Notes: generated by a model from the letters alone, not told the origin. 64,000 nucleotides of DNA from Begonia masoniana (GCA_022432975.1 CM039509.1:47179184-47243183); one strand, 5' to 3'; numbered from the stretch's first letter, positions 23,460 through 35,353 are shown. Program-made: numbers and translations.

Positions 23460-23565
23460 TTGGAGTTACAAATGCCGCAAGTGGAAGCTAAAAAAATCCT
23501 TATTGATAATAAATCATCTATTGCATTAGCAATGAATCCTAAGTTTCATCATAGAAGCAAGCATA
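23460..23565 (+). pseudogene. Copia RNase H fragment, left half of an interrupted copy
   Basis: It translates as a copia RNase H segment: the VEAKKILIDNKSSIALAMN block matches the conserved DN(K/R)(S/A)(S/A)IALA motif, followed by PKFHHRSKH. The last five bases GCATA are the target duplication of the element inserted at 23566. The frame resumes at 38018. No upstream reverse transcriptase is recognisable before it. Confidence 0.87.
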
Positions 23566-23804
23566 TGTTAGAATTTGGTATGATCCGAATTCTAGTTGGG
23601 CCGGGTCGGGCCCATATATTAATATTAGGATTTTACGTTTTCTCTATATATTGATGTTTAAGTCACAAAACTCATTGTACCAAATTTGATATTAGTGATT
23701 CTCTCCTCTGCCCGTAGTTTTTTCTCTTTCTAGAGTTTTCACGTAAAATTCGGTATCCATTATTTTCTCATTTTTTCTTTTTCAATTTCTCGATCGTTCG
23801 TTAC

Positions 23805-25476
23805 TGTAACACCCGGCATTTTTGGCCATGTAATTATCTCTAGAATTATTGAACGGGATTAATTTGAGACTAATATAATGAATATTTTATTAGAATTTGT
23901 TGGATGTTTAGTGGAAAAAGAAGATTTCAGAGAAACCAAATCGACGAGCTAAATAGCGGATTAGTTAGAAACCAATGGAGGGGCAAATTAGGAAGACAAT
24001 TAAGGTAGTTGGGAGGGAGCCAATGAATGCATGACACTTGTCCAAACTTGTTGAAGAAGCCAAAGCTCTCTCTCTCTCTTCCTCTCTTCTCCTATCTTCC
24101 ACGTGAAACCCTCCCCTTTCACTCCTTCTCTTTTCTTTCACTAGCCAAGAAAAAACTTCTCCTCTCCTCCACAGTTTTGTCACATTTCTTCAAGATTTCC
24201 ACTCTTTTGTGTAGATTAAAGTAAGTGTTTAGTTTTGGTTGATGGGTTTTGGTTTAGAGTTGAAAATAAAAAAAGGAGAAAAATATTGATGTTTTTAGTA
24301 GGTTTCATAAGAACTCCAAAAATTTCCTCTCCCCCTTGGAGCTTGGCCATACTTTTCCACCTCTTAGACATCTAAAGGTGTTGACCACCAAGGGTTTCCA
24401 GAAGATCAAAACATGCTAAGTATGCCAGGTAAGTTCATACGTATAGGTTGGCCCTTAAGGCCCTACATCACGAAGATACTAGGTTTTTATGTTGTCGGGT
24501 TGTCGTTGGGTAGTTAGGTCGTAGATTACATTTTAAGTTAAGTGTAATGCTTTGTGTATAGTTTCGATGACCTATTGTTCATTTATGTTTTGACTTGTCC
24601 TTTATTATGTTACGTTTACGCACATTATATGTTCATGCATACATGTTTTCTGGAAAGTCATGTAAATATTTTATGCAAGCGATTTGAAGTTAAGAAAGAT
24701 AAAATGTGAATGTAAAGTACGGTTAAGTGTTAGACGAGGACTGGCATATGTTTTTGTTCTTCCCTGGGACTATGTAAAACCGTCCTCGATTAGTGAATCA
24801 TTCGGTTGAAGGTATTAGTGTGTAGTTCGGTCAAAAACATCGCCCGATTAGTGAATCGTTCTGTTAAAGGTATTAGTGTGTAGTTCGGTCGAAGAGGTCA
24901 TCCGATTTTTAAGTCTTCCGATTTTATGTCTTCCGATTTTATGCCTTCCAATTTTAGTAGAAGTCAATTCTAGAGAGTTTGAGTTAAGGTCAAATTATTG
25001 ACCGCTATTCTTTGTTGTCGTCTGAATTTATATCTTCTGAATTTATGTCTTTCGAATTTATGTCTTCTGAATTTATGTCTTGTGATTTTATGTATTCCGA
25101 ATTTATGTCTTCTGATTTTATGTCTTCCGATTTAATGTCTTCCAATTTTATGCCTTCCGATTTTAGTAGAAGTCAATTCCAGAGAGTTTGAGTTAAGGTC
25201 AAATTATTGACCGCTATTCTTTGATGTCGTCCAAATTTATGTCTTCCGAATTTATGTCTTCCGATTTTATGTCGTCCAATTTAGTAGAAGTAAATTCCAG
25301 AGAATGTAGCAATATTTTTTTACGAACATTTCCCACTATCTTCAAAGGCTTGAAAACGACTCTAGGTTTCGATTTAGAGTTTTAAAAAGTAAAAAATTTT
25401 CATGTCCAAAATGTCAAAGTCAAACCCAACGTCAGGTCAACGTCCCGTGTCGACCCGGCGGGTTCAGGTCGTCACA
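23805..25476 (+). mobile_element. Solo Ty3/gypsy LTR (1,672 bp)
   Basis: It begins TGTAACACCCGGC and ends GTCGTCACA. The target repeats are GTTAC on the left and ATTAT on the right; the unoccupied 3' LTR copy reads GTTAT, so each side has one change. A mini-exon-like segment 24378-24428 ends GCCAG|GTAAGT and is followed by GGCCCTACATCAC. The 3' half has repeated CGGT-AAGGTATTAGTG units and then about 25 near-copies of a 15-bp GTCTTCCGAATTTAT unit (24905-25290), with a 209-bp larger duplication. Confidence 0.85.
24905..25290. repeat. 15-bp minisatellite (GTCTTCCGATTTTAT type) in a solo LTR
   Basis: Runs of a 15-bp unit varying between CCGATTTTAT, CCGAATTTAT and TGAATTTAT are arranged in two blocks separated by a copy of AGTAGAAGTCAATTC...TTGACCGCTATTCTTTG. 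That spacer occurs at about 24956 and 25165, so the larger unit is about 209 bp. Confidence 0.85.
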
Positions 25477-25511
25477 ATTATAGGTAGATTAGGGCGTCTC
25501 ATCCTAACAAC

Positions 25512-25523
25512 TGATATCAGAGC
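25512..25523 (+). other. Primer-binding site of the gag-only copia
   Basis: TGATATCAGAGC begins 2 bp after the LTR end at 25509; one base differs from the tRNA-iMet consensus TGGTATCAGAGC. It confirms the plus-strand direction. Confidence 0.88.
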
Positions 25524-25993
25524 TTCAGGTTGAAGGTTTTTCGAAAATCAGGATTTGATTATTCGAAGGTATCGAATGATTTAGATTTGTAATTTCGGTC
25601 CGAGAAATTTGCAATTCTTGTTGGAAAAAGAAAATAGAAAAGAAATTTAATTTCTTTTCATTGAATTGTTCTTAGCCGTGAAGAATAATTTAGGGAAATA
25701 AAAAAACAAAAATATGGTGAAAAGCAACTTTTGCTTTTCTGGTCATCTTCTTCACCACGAAGAAGAACAGAGAAGGGGTCTGTTCTTCTTGTCGAAAAGA
25801 ACAGCAAAGAAGCGTGCGCCGTTCGCCGTTCGCCGTTCGCCGTTCGCCGTCCGCCGTCCGTAGACCATCGCCAAACAGAGCCCTAGCCGCACCTCGTTCT
25901 ACTCGACCACGAAGAACAGAACAGTGAGAGAGCAGCCCACGAGAAACAACATAGGAGAGACCGCCGTTCTGCCACAATGCACCAGAACTGCGC
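25524..25993 (+). other. Leader of the gag-only copia, first part
   Basis: Untranslated leader without a long frame. At 25817-25860 there is a short array of GCCGTTC/GCCGTCC units (6-7 bp, about six copies). The leader continues at 28136 after the second solo LTR. Confidence 0.7.
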
Positions 25994-28135
25994 TGTAACG
26001 CCCGAATTATATAAACCCGGTTCGTTACTCATACTACTGAACCGAACTATGACTTTTGAGAAAAATTTAAAATTTCATTCAATGATCAAGATTTTGACTC
26101 TTAAAACGTTAGAACTTGCAGCAGAAAAATCATCATATAAAAACAATCTTTATTAAAGATTAAAATATTCAAGGCAGTTGGTTGAAGAGAAAGAGAAAAC
26201 TGATCACGTTGTTCGGTCATTAAACGACAAAAGAAAGTCTTTTAATCACAAAACAAAACAGAGCACATCACCCGGTCACTAAACGACAAATTACTTCCTA
26301 CATCTACCGATCACTAAACGACAACACTTCTACTACATCTTCCGATAGGTCTAATACACGACATCCACCAATCACTAAACGACAACACTTCTACTACATC
26401 TTCTGATAGGTCTAATACACGACATCCACCAATCACTAAACGACAACACTTCTACTACATCTTCCGATAGGTCTAATTCACGACATCCACCGATCACTAA
26501 ACGACAAAACTTATTATACACATCTACCGATAGCTTCTACTGAAGACATCTTCCGATGGCTTTTTCTGAAGACATCTTCCGATTACAAAACGAAAAATTC
26601 TAATACTCACATCCACCGATGGACTAAATCCACCGATAGACAAAACTATCGATTTCTGCCGATAGACATCATCTATCGATAGATCAAAAATACTCAACAT
26701 CTGCCGATAGACATTATCTACCGATAGATAAAAAATACTCAACGAAAATAACATAGCAACAATTTCACTATAAACAAAGAAAACTCTGACTACCAAAGAA
26801 CTTGAGCATTTTACTAAAACTGTTCAAAACTACTTAAATCCGTGTACTACTCCAAAATTTGATAAAAACCACTATTAAAACTAACAGAGTATCATTATCA
26901 GAAAGAGTCTCAAATTGTATTCAAAACATCCAAAACTACTATTGTCACTAAAACTCCCAATATTTTTAAATTGAATCATGATTCACTAAGCCTTCTCATC
27001 AACTGACACCAGTTAAACCGCCCCATCAGTTCGCCAAGTCGAAGCATGAATGTACTCCCCCAACCAGCCTATTCCTCAGCATACTCAGAAAACACACCTG
27101 CAGTCACCTCTTCACCTACATCACAAAACTCATCTATTAGCCTAATGCTAAGTAAGTAAAGCAATAATGAAATGGAATGCTGAAACATAAATTCCTAAAC
27201 ATGGAGTTTCTACTTTCTCATCGTAGTTGCATATGCATTCGTTTCTGATCTGATCCCCCTGTGAAATTGGGAGTTGGATCACTTCTCCCAAAGTCATACA
27301 TCCTCTCTCTTGATTAAAGGGCGGATTAGTTCCCTTAACAACTGTTCAGATCCCCTTGTGAAATTGGAGTTTGGATCATTTCTCCCAAAGTCATACATCC
27401 TCTCTCTTGATTAAGGGGCGGATTAGTTCCCTTAACAACTGTTACAGTCTGTTCATTCCTTACCATGCCATTTCGTGTAAATTCATTTTCGCATAATTTT
27501 CAAAATATAATGCATGACATACAAACACATTCAAGCATGCATAATCCTACTGTTTTGTGATGTAGGCCCGAAGGCACAAGCATACTTTACTTACCTGGCT
27601 CTCTTGGAAATGCTCAGTTTCAAACTACTCCAGAAATTTTGTTCACCTAAGTCATAAACAGAATATTAATCAGATTTCTACTAAGCCTCATTCTAATCTA
27701 TCCAGAAATCTAGGGAAACTAGTTTGGAAGCTTAGTTCATTGTACATTCCCGATTTACCACAAAACCCGAACTAGCTTACCCATACGGCATTCACAAAAC
27801 TCACACTTATACCCTCTCAAATCATCGATAGCTACCAGTACAGCAAGAAATCGAAGTAAGGCCCATATAGTTTGGAGAAGATTCGAGTAGAAGAATCGCC
27901 TAGAGAGCTCTGCTGCTCAAGCTGAAGACCGAAAGAGAGAAAAGTGGGGAATGGTGGCGGCTACAGTTCATTAAACCCAAAACCTCTTTCCTTAAATACG
28001 TTATCCACTTTTAAATTTCCAAGTACTTTTATGCCCTTGCCTATTCATCCATTAACCCTACATTTATTATTGTCATGTAAAGTGTACCATTAATTAAAAG
28101 ATTAAATAATTAGTTCTATAGAACCGGGTGTTACA
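25994..28135 (-). mobile_element. Solo Ty3/gypsy LTR (2,142 bp), perfect target duplication TGCGC
   Basis: TGCGC lies at 25989-25993 and 28136-28140. It reads TGTAACACCCGGTTCTATAG on the minus strand and belongs to the same family as 35374-37579, in the opposite orientation. A mini-exon at 27646-27595 (52 bp) is flanked by TTAG|GTGAAC and AGCCAG|GTAAGT, with CGGGCCTACATCAC just after and a GATGTAG|GTG acceptor near 27117. A doubled 97-bp unit (27255-27443) lies in the presumed intron. A cluster of CACCGATCACTAAACGACAA repeats lies at 26202-26730, toward the LTR 3' end. Confidence 0.9.
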
Positions 28136-28512
28136 TGCGCAAACCACACCGACCTGGCTTCAGTTTTCAGAACAGAGAAGCACTGTCGATCACACTGCCG
28201 ACGCTCTCTGCAAAGTTTCACAGAGGAAACTGTTTGGAATTCTAGTTAAGAAATTCGTGAAGCAGAAACAATCTATTTACTGCTTTGGATTTTTCAGTGA
28301 TTAACTTTGACCAAATCAAATTTGTTTTGATTGCAGTTTGGGTTGGAGAAACAGCATCCTAGCAAGAAAGTGGTTATTAATTTTGAAATTTTGGGTTGAA
28401 ATTTCTGAAGTTAATTTGTAGAGCAGATTTTCTGATATTGTGGAGATTGATTATTGAGGTTGAATAATTAATCTGGAAATATCTGATTTTGGGGCATTGA
28501 TTATTGATAACG

Positions 28513-29122
28513 ATGACAGGCGACAATAGTACATGACACGTTATTGAAAAATTTGATGGGACAAATTTCTCGTTCTGGAGAATGCAAATCGAGGATTACT
28601 TGTACGGAAAAAAACTTCATCTTCCTTTGAGTGCGAAACCAGAGAAGATGAATGGAATCTCCTTGATAGACAGGTTTTGGGAGTCGTCTGATTGACGTTA
28701 ACCAAAAGCATTGCTCACAACATGGCGAAGGAGAAGACCACCGCGAGTCTGATGAAGGCTCTGTCTGATATGTACGAGAAACCGTCTGCGAATAATAAGG
28801 TATTTCTTATGAAGAAGCTTTTTAATCTGAAGATTATTGATGGTACTTCTGTCGCAGCATATCTGAATGAATTCAATACTATTGTGAATCAATTGCTATC
28901 TGTGGAAATTGATTTTGAGGATGAGATTCGTGCCTTAATTTTTTTGGCGTCTCTACCGAATAGTTGGGAGCCTATGAGTGCAGCAATTAGTAACTCAGTT
29001 GGAAGCGAAAAACTGGTATTCACCGATGTGAGTGATCATATTCTTGTCGAGGAGGTTTGTAAGATTGATTCTGATGACACATCGAATGACTCAGCTTTGA
29101 ATGTTGTAAGTAGGGGCAGATT
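28513..29122 (+). pseudogene. Copia gag (UBN2 type) of the gag-only element
   Basis: The start codon is at 28513 (MTGDNST, then a TGA). The copia gag signature FDGTNFSFWRMQIEDYLYG follows, then KEKTTASLMKALSDMYEKPS, NKVFLMKKLFNLKI, and LNEFNTIVNQLLSVEIDFED, all expected blocks of the capsid-like domain. A frameshift and stops near 28690 separate the first 60 residues from the rest. The frame then stays open to 29122, where LTR sequence begins. No zinc knuckle remains; a GTGGTAGAGGAG stretch resumes at 37580 (Gly-Arg-Gly type). Confidence 0.86.
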
Positions 29123-30319
29123 TATAATACCCCAGATTTTTTGGGTTAATTTAAATTAGGTTAGCTATTGGTTTAATTAAATTATTCTTAGGAGTTTCGG
29201 TGGAGGAGTTAGACCGAGGGTGAGGTGATAGCCAATTCATAGAAATTTAACGGTCGAAGAACGAAATTTAACAAAATTTCGGAGGGGCCGAATTCATGGG
29301 AGGGCAAAGTGGAAATTAGCTATTTTAAATTATGTTTTAAGAGAAAACATTAGGTTTTCTCTTAAAACAGCAGAATGGCTTCGAAGAAGCCATTCTGCTG
29401 TGCGAACGCTGGAGACCCGAACGGAGACGGGGGGAGGGGGATGATCGGCGAGCTGTTCACCGCGGTTTCTGACGTTCTCTAGCCAGACGACGGCAGCGAG
29501 CGGGTTCTGGTTGTCTCCGCGCACGAACCAACCTGTAAGGCCTGTTTTCTTGCCCTGTTTCGGTTCTATTCGTGGCCGAGGGTGACGAGCTGGTTTGAGC
29601 TCCGATCACCAACCGAAATTGGCTACTTCCGGCGTGGGTTTGCCGACCCTTGGACCAGCTAAGGTCGCTTGACCGTGAAGAGCCCTGTTTGGGCGAAAAG
29701 CAGCAAGCCCTGTTTGGGCATTTCGAGTTTTTGTTGTGTATAGCCCCGAGATTTTGGTTAGATTATGCTAATTGAGGGGTAAATGTGATTGATTGGTGAG
29801 GAAACGGGTGGGAATAAATGAAAAACCAAAAGAGAGAATTTTGAACCTTAAGGCCCGGTTCTATTTTTGGGGATTTTGACCTAGCTACGGTTATTTGTTT
29901 TAAATTTCCTTTTGATAGGTTAAACTAGATTATTAGAGGAGTACGTGGCTGCTAGAATCGTTCGATTTCGTTAGCCGAGGCGAAAGTTACGCGCGTCTGA
30001 AGTTTCAGGATAGTTTTTACTAAACCCAAATTAGTGGCCCGTTTAGTTGAGTTTTAGTTGGGTTAGGCTAGGAATAGCAGTTTAAGAGTGAATTGGTGAA
30101 TGTAAGCTTGATTTTAATAAAGTTTTAATTTTTGTCTTAGGTCGAGCCGTAGGTGAACAGGGAACTGAGCATCCACAGCGAGCTAGGACGCCAGGTAAGT
30201 AGTAGTGTGGGTGTAAATGCCTGAGAGTAGCCCAGAAGGGCCTACACCACAGTTGTTTGCATGTTGTGAATCGTGTGTATGTCGTGAGTGGACAGTATGT
30301 GATGTGTATGTGTAGTCAT

Positions 30320-31570
30320 CGTTAGTGGTATGTTGTGAGTCTTGTGCAGGTTATGGGTCAGTGTACTTGTGCAGGTTGTGGGTCAGTTGTACGTATGTTG
30401 TGAGTCTTGTGCAGGTTGTGGGTCAGTTGTACGTATGTTGTGAGTCTTGTGCAGGTTGTGGGTCAGTTGTACGTATGTTGTGAGTCTTGTGCAGGTTGTG
30501 GGTCAGTTGTACGTATGTTGTGAGTCTTGTGCAGGTTGTGGGTCAGTTGTACGTATGTTGTGAGTCTTGTGCAGGTTGTGGGTCAGTTGTACGTATGTTG
30601 TGAGTCTTGTGCAGGTTGTGGGTCAGTTGTACGTATGTTGTGAGTCTTGTGCAGGTTGTGGGTCAGTTGTACGTATGTTGTGAGTCTTGTGCAGGTTGTG
30701 GGTCAGTTGTATGTAGGTTGTGAGTCTTGTGCAGGTTGTGGGTCAGTTGTACGTATGTTGTGAGTCTTGTGCAGGTTGTGGGTCAGTTGTACGTATGTTG
30801 TGAGTCTTGTGCAGGTTGTGGGTCAGTTGTACGTATGTTGTGAGTCTTGTGCAGGTTGTGGGTTAGTTGTACGTATGTTGTGAGTCTTGTGCAGGTTGTG
30901 GGTCAGTTGTATGTATGTTGTGAGTCTTGTGCAGGCTGTGGGTCAGTTGTATGTAGGTTGTCAGTCTTGTGCAGGTTGTGGGTCAGTTGTACGTATGTTG
31001 TGAGTCTTGTGCAGGTTGTGGTCAGTTGTACGTATGTTGTGAGTCTTGTGTAGGTTGTGGTCAGTTGTATGTAGGTTGTGAGTCTTGTGCAGGTTGTGGG
31101 TCAGTTGTATGCATGTTGTGAGTCTTGTGCAGGTTGTGGGTCAGTTGTATGTAGGTTGTGAGTCTTGTGCAGGTTGTGGGTCAGTTGTACGTATGTTGTG
31201 AGTCTTGTGCAGGTTGAGGGTAAGTTGTCTGTAGGTTGTGAGTCTTGTGCAGGTTGTGGGTCAGTTGTACGTATGTTGTGAGTCTTGTGCAGGTTGTGGG
31301 TCAGTTGTATGTAGGTTGTCAGTCTTGTGCAGGTTGTGGGTCAGTTGTACGTATGTTGTGAGTCTTGTGCAGGCTGTGGGTCAGTTGTATGTAGGTTGTA
31401 AGTCTTGTGTAGGTTGTGGGTCAGTTGTACGTATGTTGTGAGTCTTGTGCAGGTTGTGGGTCAATTGTACGTATGTTGTGAGTCTTGTGTAGGTTGTGGG
31501 TAAGTTGTATGTAGGTTGTGAGTATTGCGCAGGTTGTGGGTCAGTTGTATGAATGTTGTGAGTCTTGTGA
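30320..31570. repeat. 40-bp minisatellite, about 31 copies
   Basis: The unit is two related 20-mers, TTGTACGTATGTTGTGAGTC and a TTGTGCAGGTTGTGGGTCAG type. Copies up to about 30900 are nearly identical; later copies carry substitutions and 1-bp deletions. It lies in the presumed second intron of the LTR, where the related LTR at 1-5364 has a completely different 40-bp satellite. Cys-rich frames seen across it are by-products of the repeat. Confidence 0.95.
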
Positions 31571-31642
31571 TGTGTATGTGGAGTCGCTGTTAGTTGGTAA
31601 GGTTAGCATGTAGCATGTTTTAAGCACAGGAGAGTAGAGGAG

Positions 31643-32078
31643 GTGAGGAACGGTGCCACCTGGCCACGTGGGACGGCGATTCGTAACGCCACGTGGTCGA
31701 GGTTAGAACCGGGGGACGGCGATACAAGATGCCCCGGGGACCGTTACAAATGTGAGGAATGGTGCAACCTAGCCACGTGGGACGGCGATTCGTAACGCCA
31801 CGTGGTCGAGGTTAGAACCGGGGGACCGCGATACGAGACACCCCGGGGAACATTAGAAATGTGAGGAATGGTGCAACTTAGCCACGTGGGACTACGATTC
31901 GTAACGCCACGTGGTCGAGGATAAAATCGGGGGAGGGCGATACGAGACGCCCCGGGGACCGTTACAAATGTGAGGAACGTTGCCACATAGCCACGTGGGA
32001 TGGCGATTCGTAACGCCACATAGTCGAGGTTAAATCCGGGGGACGGCGATACGAGACGCCCCGGGGACCGTTACAAAG
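31643..32078. repeat. 109-bp repeat, 4 copies, each with paired G-boxes
   Basis: Four head-to-tail units start at 31643, 31752, 31861 and 31970. Each has GCCACGTGGGAC, about 20 bp, then GCCACGTGGTC, and an AACCGGGGGACGGCGATACG segment with CCCCGGGGACCGTTAC. Seven CACGTG cores survive; the eighth (unit 4) is CACATAG. CACGTG is the classic plant G-box bound by bZIP and bHLH factors. Any regulatory role here is inference. Confidence 0.92.
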
Positions 32079-32620
32079 GTGTGGTACGGTGTGGACAGGC
32101 GATAGGGGGTTTTGGGTGTGACTTATGGACCCCGTTCCTGGAGGAACTGGGACGGCAGTGATGTGTCGATAAATAGTGCGGTGTACGGACTGACTGTCCG
32201 GTGCGGTTACATTCCAAACCTCAGTGAGATGCGATGCGGTGAGATGATTACAACGTGTGTAGAGACGTGCATGTGTTAGGATTGCATAACCAGTTTTCAT
32301 GCTTCACGTTTATTTTTAGCACTTGCTTTGAGCTTATAGTGTGTTCTGTGGTGTAGGTACTGTTGAGCGGGAGGGTGAGTACCTAGAGCCTGACCAGGAG
32401 TAGGTGGCAGTTGGTCGCGTGCAACCAGGGCCCCGGCTGATGGCAGTGTTAGGGCTACCCGACCCAAGAGGAGCTGTGGCTCGATATTGATGGGGAGTAG
32501 GGCTTCTCTTTGTTTATATTTTGTGGGGGTATTGTGTAGTAGTTGTATATAGTCATAGTTAATGGTGATGTGTCACCCTATATTGTGAATTTTCTTCATT
32601 TTAGGTTGATAGTACAATCT

Positions 32621-33841
32621 TTCTAGGGGTTCATACGCCCTAGCTTTTCACCATGGGGTGCACCTGCCATTTTTGTCAAAAAGAAAGATAGATCAATGCG
32701 TATGTGCATAGATTATAGAGAATTGAATAAGCTAACTGTCAAGAACAAGTATCCACTGCCGAGGATTGATGATTTATTTGATCAGCTTAAGGGTGCAAGA
32801 GTTTTCTCTAAAATTGACGTTAGGTCCGGTTATTACCAGTTGAAGGTTAAATCTGAAGATATCCCAAAGACTACCTTTCGCACAAGGTATGGACATTATG
32901 AGTTTTTGGTTATGTTTTTTGGTTTGACAAATACGCCAGCAGCCTTCATGGATCTTATGAATAGGGTGTTTCACGAGTATTTGGACAAGTTTGTCATTGT
33001 ATTCATAGATGACATTCTAATCTATTCTAAAACTAAGGAGGAGCATGCAGGACACCTAAACTTGGTGTTAGGATTGCTGAGGCAGCACCAACTTTATGCC
33101 AAATTTTCTAAGTGTGAATTTTGGTTGGACAGAGTTCACCTTCTTGGTCATGTGATCTCTGGAGATGGGATATCTGTTGATCCAGCCAAGGTTCAAGCAG
33201 TTAAGGAATGGCCCCAACCGAAGAATGCTACGGATATCAGGAGTTTTCTTGGATTAGCAGGATATTATAGAAAATTCATCGAGGGATTTTCAAAGATTGC
33301 CACACCCCTTACTATGTTAACAAGGAAAAATGTGAAGTATAATTGGACTGATAAATGTGAATCCAGTTTCCAGACCTTGAAGCAGAAACTAACCAATGCT
33401 CCAATTCTGACCCTTCCTGTCGTTAATGGTAAGTTCAGTATATATTGTGATGCATCCAAAGTTGGACTTGGTTGTGTTTTGTTGCAAGATGGAAAGGTTA
33501 TAGCTTATGCTTCTAGGCAGTTAAAAGTGCATGAGAAGAATTACCCTACACATGACTTAGAATTAGCTGCTGTGGTCTTTGCATTAAAGATTTGGAGGCA
33601 CTACCTGTACGGACAAGCTTGTGAGATATTTTTGGATCATAAAAGTCTGAAATACATTTTTACGCAAAAGGAACTGAATATGAGGCAACGTAGGTGGCTA
33701 GAGTTTGTCAAAGATTATGATTTCGAGATTAAGTACCACCCTGGCAAGGCGAATGTAGTGGCTGATGCTTTGAGTAGAGTGACTCCTTCAGTCTCTGCAT
33801 TGATTCTAGAAATACCGATAGCTTTAGAGACAGAATTCTAA
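32621..33841 (+). pseudogene. Ty3/gypsy reverse transcriptase-RNase H
   Basis: The match starts abruptly at the [12 protein letters not shown] block of reverse transcriptase; gag, protease and the polymerase N-terminus are absent. Numbering from the Met at 32696, RT shows FSKID at about 38-41 and the catalytic [13 protein letters not shown] with Asp-Asp at 105-106, where gypsy elements use FxDD. RNase H follows with YCDAS (Asp252), DLEL (Glu289), LDHKSL (Asp314) and ADALS (Asp358), so all four catalytic positions are kept. A TAA at 33839 breaks the link to integrase. This is the best preserved pol in the window, but it is fused to LTR sequence on its left. Confidence 0.9.
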
Positions 33842-35338
33842 AGATTTAACCTAGAGGCGGTGTCTAGTGTGTCAGTCATGCTTTCAGCCTTATCTTTGAG
33901 GCCAACTATTTTGGAGAAAATAAAGGAAGTTCAAATGAATGACACCGAATGCAATAAGTATAGGTTGTGCATAGATTCTACTGACAAGTCAGATTTCAAC
34001 TGCTCAGCTGATGGAATTCTCAAGTTTCGAAATAGATGGTTTGTTCCAGCTGATATTGAACTTAGAAAAGGAATCCTATCTGAGGCACATTCCTCCAGAC
34101 TTTCTGTTCATCCTGGAGGTACGAAAATGTACAGAGACCTCAAGCAACATTATTGGTGGCCAGGTATGAAGAGAAGTGTGGCAGAGTATGTGGAGTCATG
34201 TCTGGTCTGCCAGCAAGTCAAAGGTGAACATCAGAGGCCTGCTGGAACATTATAACCTCTACCAATTCCCGAATGGAAATGGGAACAAATAACTATGGAT
34301 TTTGTTATAGGATTACCTAAAACAGCAAAAGGTCACGATGCAATTTGGGTAATAGTTGATCGTTTAACAAAATCAGCTCACTTTCTGCCAATGAAGATAA
34401 CATACTCGATGGATCAATTGGTTGTGTTGTATGTGCACGAAGTTGTTAGACTGCATGGAGTTCCAAACACCATAGTTTCAGACCGAGACTCCAGATTTAC
34501 ATCTAAGTTTTGGAAAAGTTTGCACAAGGCTATGAGAACACAGCTTAGTTTTAGCACAGCTTTTCATCCTCAAACTGATGGACAATCCGAGAGAACTATC
34601 CAAATGTTGGAGGATATGCTTCGTGCATGTGTACTGGAATTTCAAGGCTCTTGGAGTAAGTATTTACCATTGGTTGAGTTCTTTTATAATAACAGTTTTC
34701 AAGCAACAATAGGCATGGCTCCATATGAGGCATTATATGGACGAAAGTGCAGATCTCCATTATATTGGGATGAGGTTGGAGAAGCACAATTGATTGGTCC
34801 TGACATTGTGCAGCAGACAGTGGAGAAGATTGCTCTTATCCGACAAAGAATCTTAACAGCTCAAAGCCGGCAGAAAAGCTATGCAGACAAAAGACGAAGA
34901 GAACTGGAATTTGAAGTAGGTACTAAAGATTTTCTTAAGGTGTCACCTTTCAAAGGAGTTGTGAGATTTGAGAAAAGAGGCAAGTTGAACCCCAGATACA
35001 TTGGACCTTTCCAAATCGTGAAGAGGATTGGGAAGTCAGCATACCAACTTCAGTTAGCAGCCTCTCTGGAAGGAATTCATAATGTGTTTCATGTTTCCAT
35101 GCTAAAGAAATGTGTTAGAGATCCTTCACAGATGGTGGAACAGCAGAGCATCGAAGTTCTTCCTACTCTTACTTATGAGGAGAAACCAGTAAAAATCTTA
35201 CATTATGCAGTAAAGGTATTACGCAACAAAGAAGTTCCACTAGTAAAAGTCTTATGGCATAACCAGAACATTGAGGAGACAACTTGGGAGCGCCAGCAGG
35301 ACATGATGGACCAATACCCAGAACTACTCAGGTACTGA
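33842..35338 (+). pseudogene. Chromovirus integrase
   Basis: It continues the polyprotein after the TAA at 33839. Counting from the Met at 33860, the HHCC zinc domain has His77, His84, Cys114 and Cys117. A second TAA at 34253, where other copies have CAA, splits it. The catalytic core in the following frame from 34295 has Asp22 ([10 protein letters not shown]), Asp63 (VSDRD) and Glu99 (DGQSER), a D-40-D-35-E layout. The C-terminal domain (NPRYIGPF) and a chromodomain-like tail (VKVLWHNQNIEETTWERQ) follow to the natural stop at 35338. Only two stop changes separate it from an open frame, so the loss is recent relative to the other copies. Confidence 0.9.
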
Positions 35339-35353
35339 ATTTTGAGGACAAAA

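Larger units (their letters stand above)
23566..25509 (+). mobile_element. 5' LTR of the gag-only copia, carrying a solo gypsy LTR
   Basis: Outer parts 23566-23804 and 25477-25509 match the 270-bp 3' LTR at 37743-38012, including CGAATTCTAGTTGGGCC, CTATATATTGATG and GATTAGGGCGTCT. The middle is a separate LTR. Confidence 0.88.
29123..32620 (+). mobile_element. Ty3/gypsy LTR, 3'-truncated, with two tandem arrays
   Basis: It begins TATAATACCCCAG, which looks like TGTAATACCCC with the first G changed to A. It is related to 1-5364 over 29420-29935 and 32310-32600. Donor ACCT|GTAAGG is at 29535, acceptor GTCTTAG|GT at 30140, mini-exon 30141-30194, donor GCCAG|GTAAGT at 30195, and an acceptor GGTGTAG|GT ends at 32356. 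The second intron holds a 40-bp array and a 109-bp array. The LTR end is missing: sequence passes into gypsy pol at about 32620. Confidence 0.78.

Noticed and set aside
25690..25977. 95-residue minus-strand frame
   Set aside because: It crosses a short GCCGTTC array in the copia leader; no homology or start context.
30847..31441. Cys-rich repetitive reading frames
   Set aside because: They are by-products of the 40-bp minisatellite; indels break them and no gene signals surround them.
31744..32300. Minus-strand frames of 91 and 112 residues
   Set aside because: They are produced by the 109-bp G-box repeat; internal repetition follows the DNA period.
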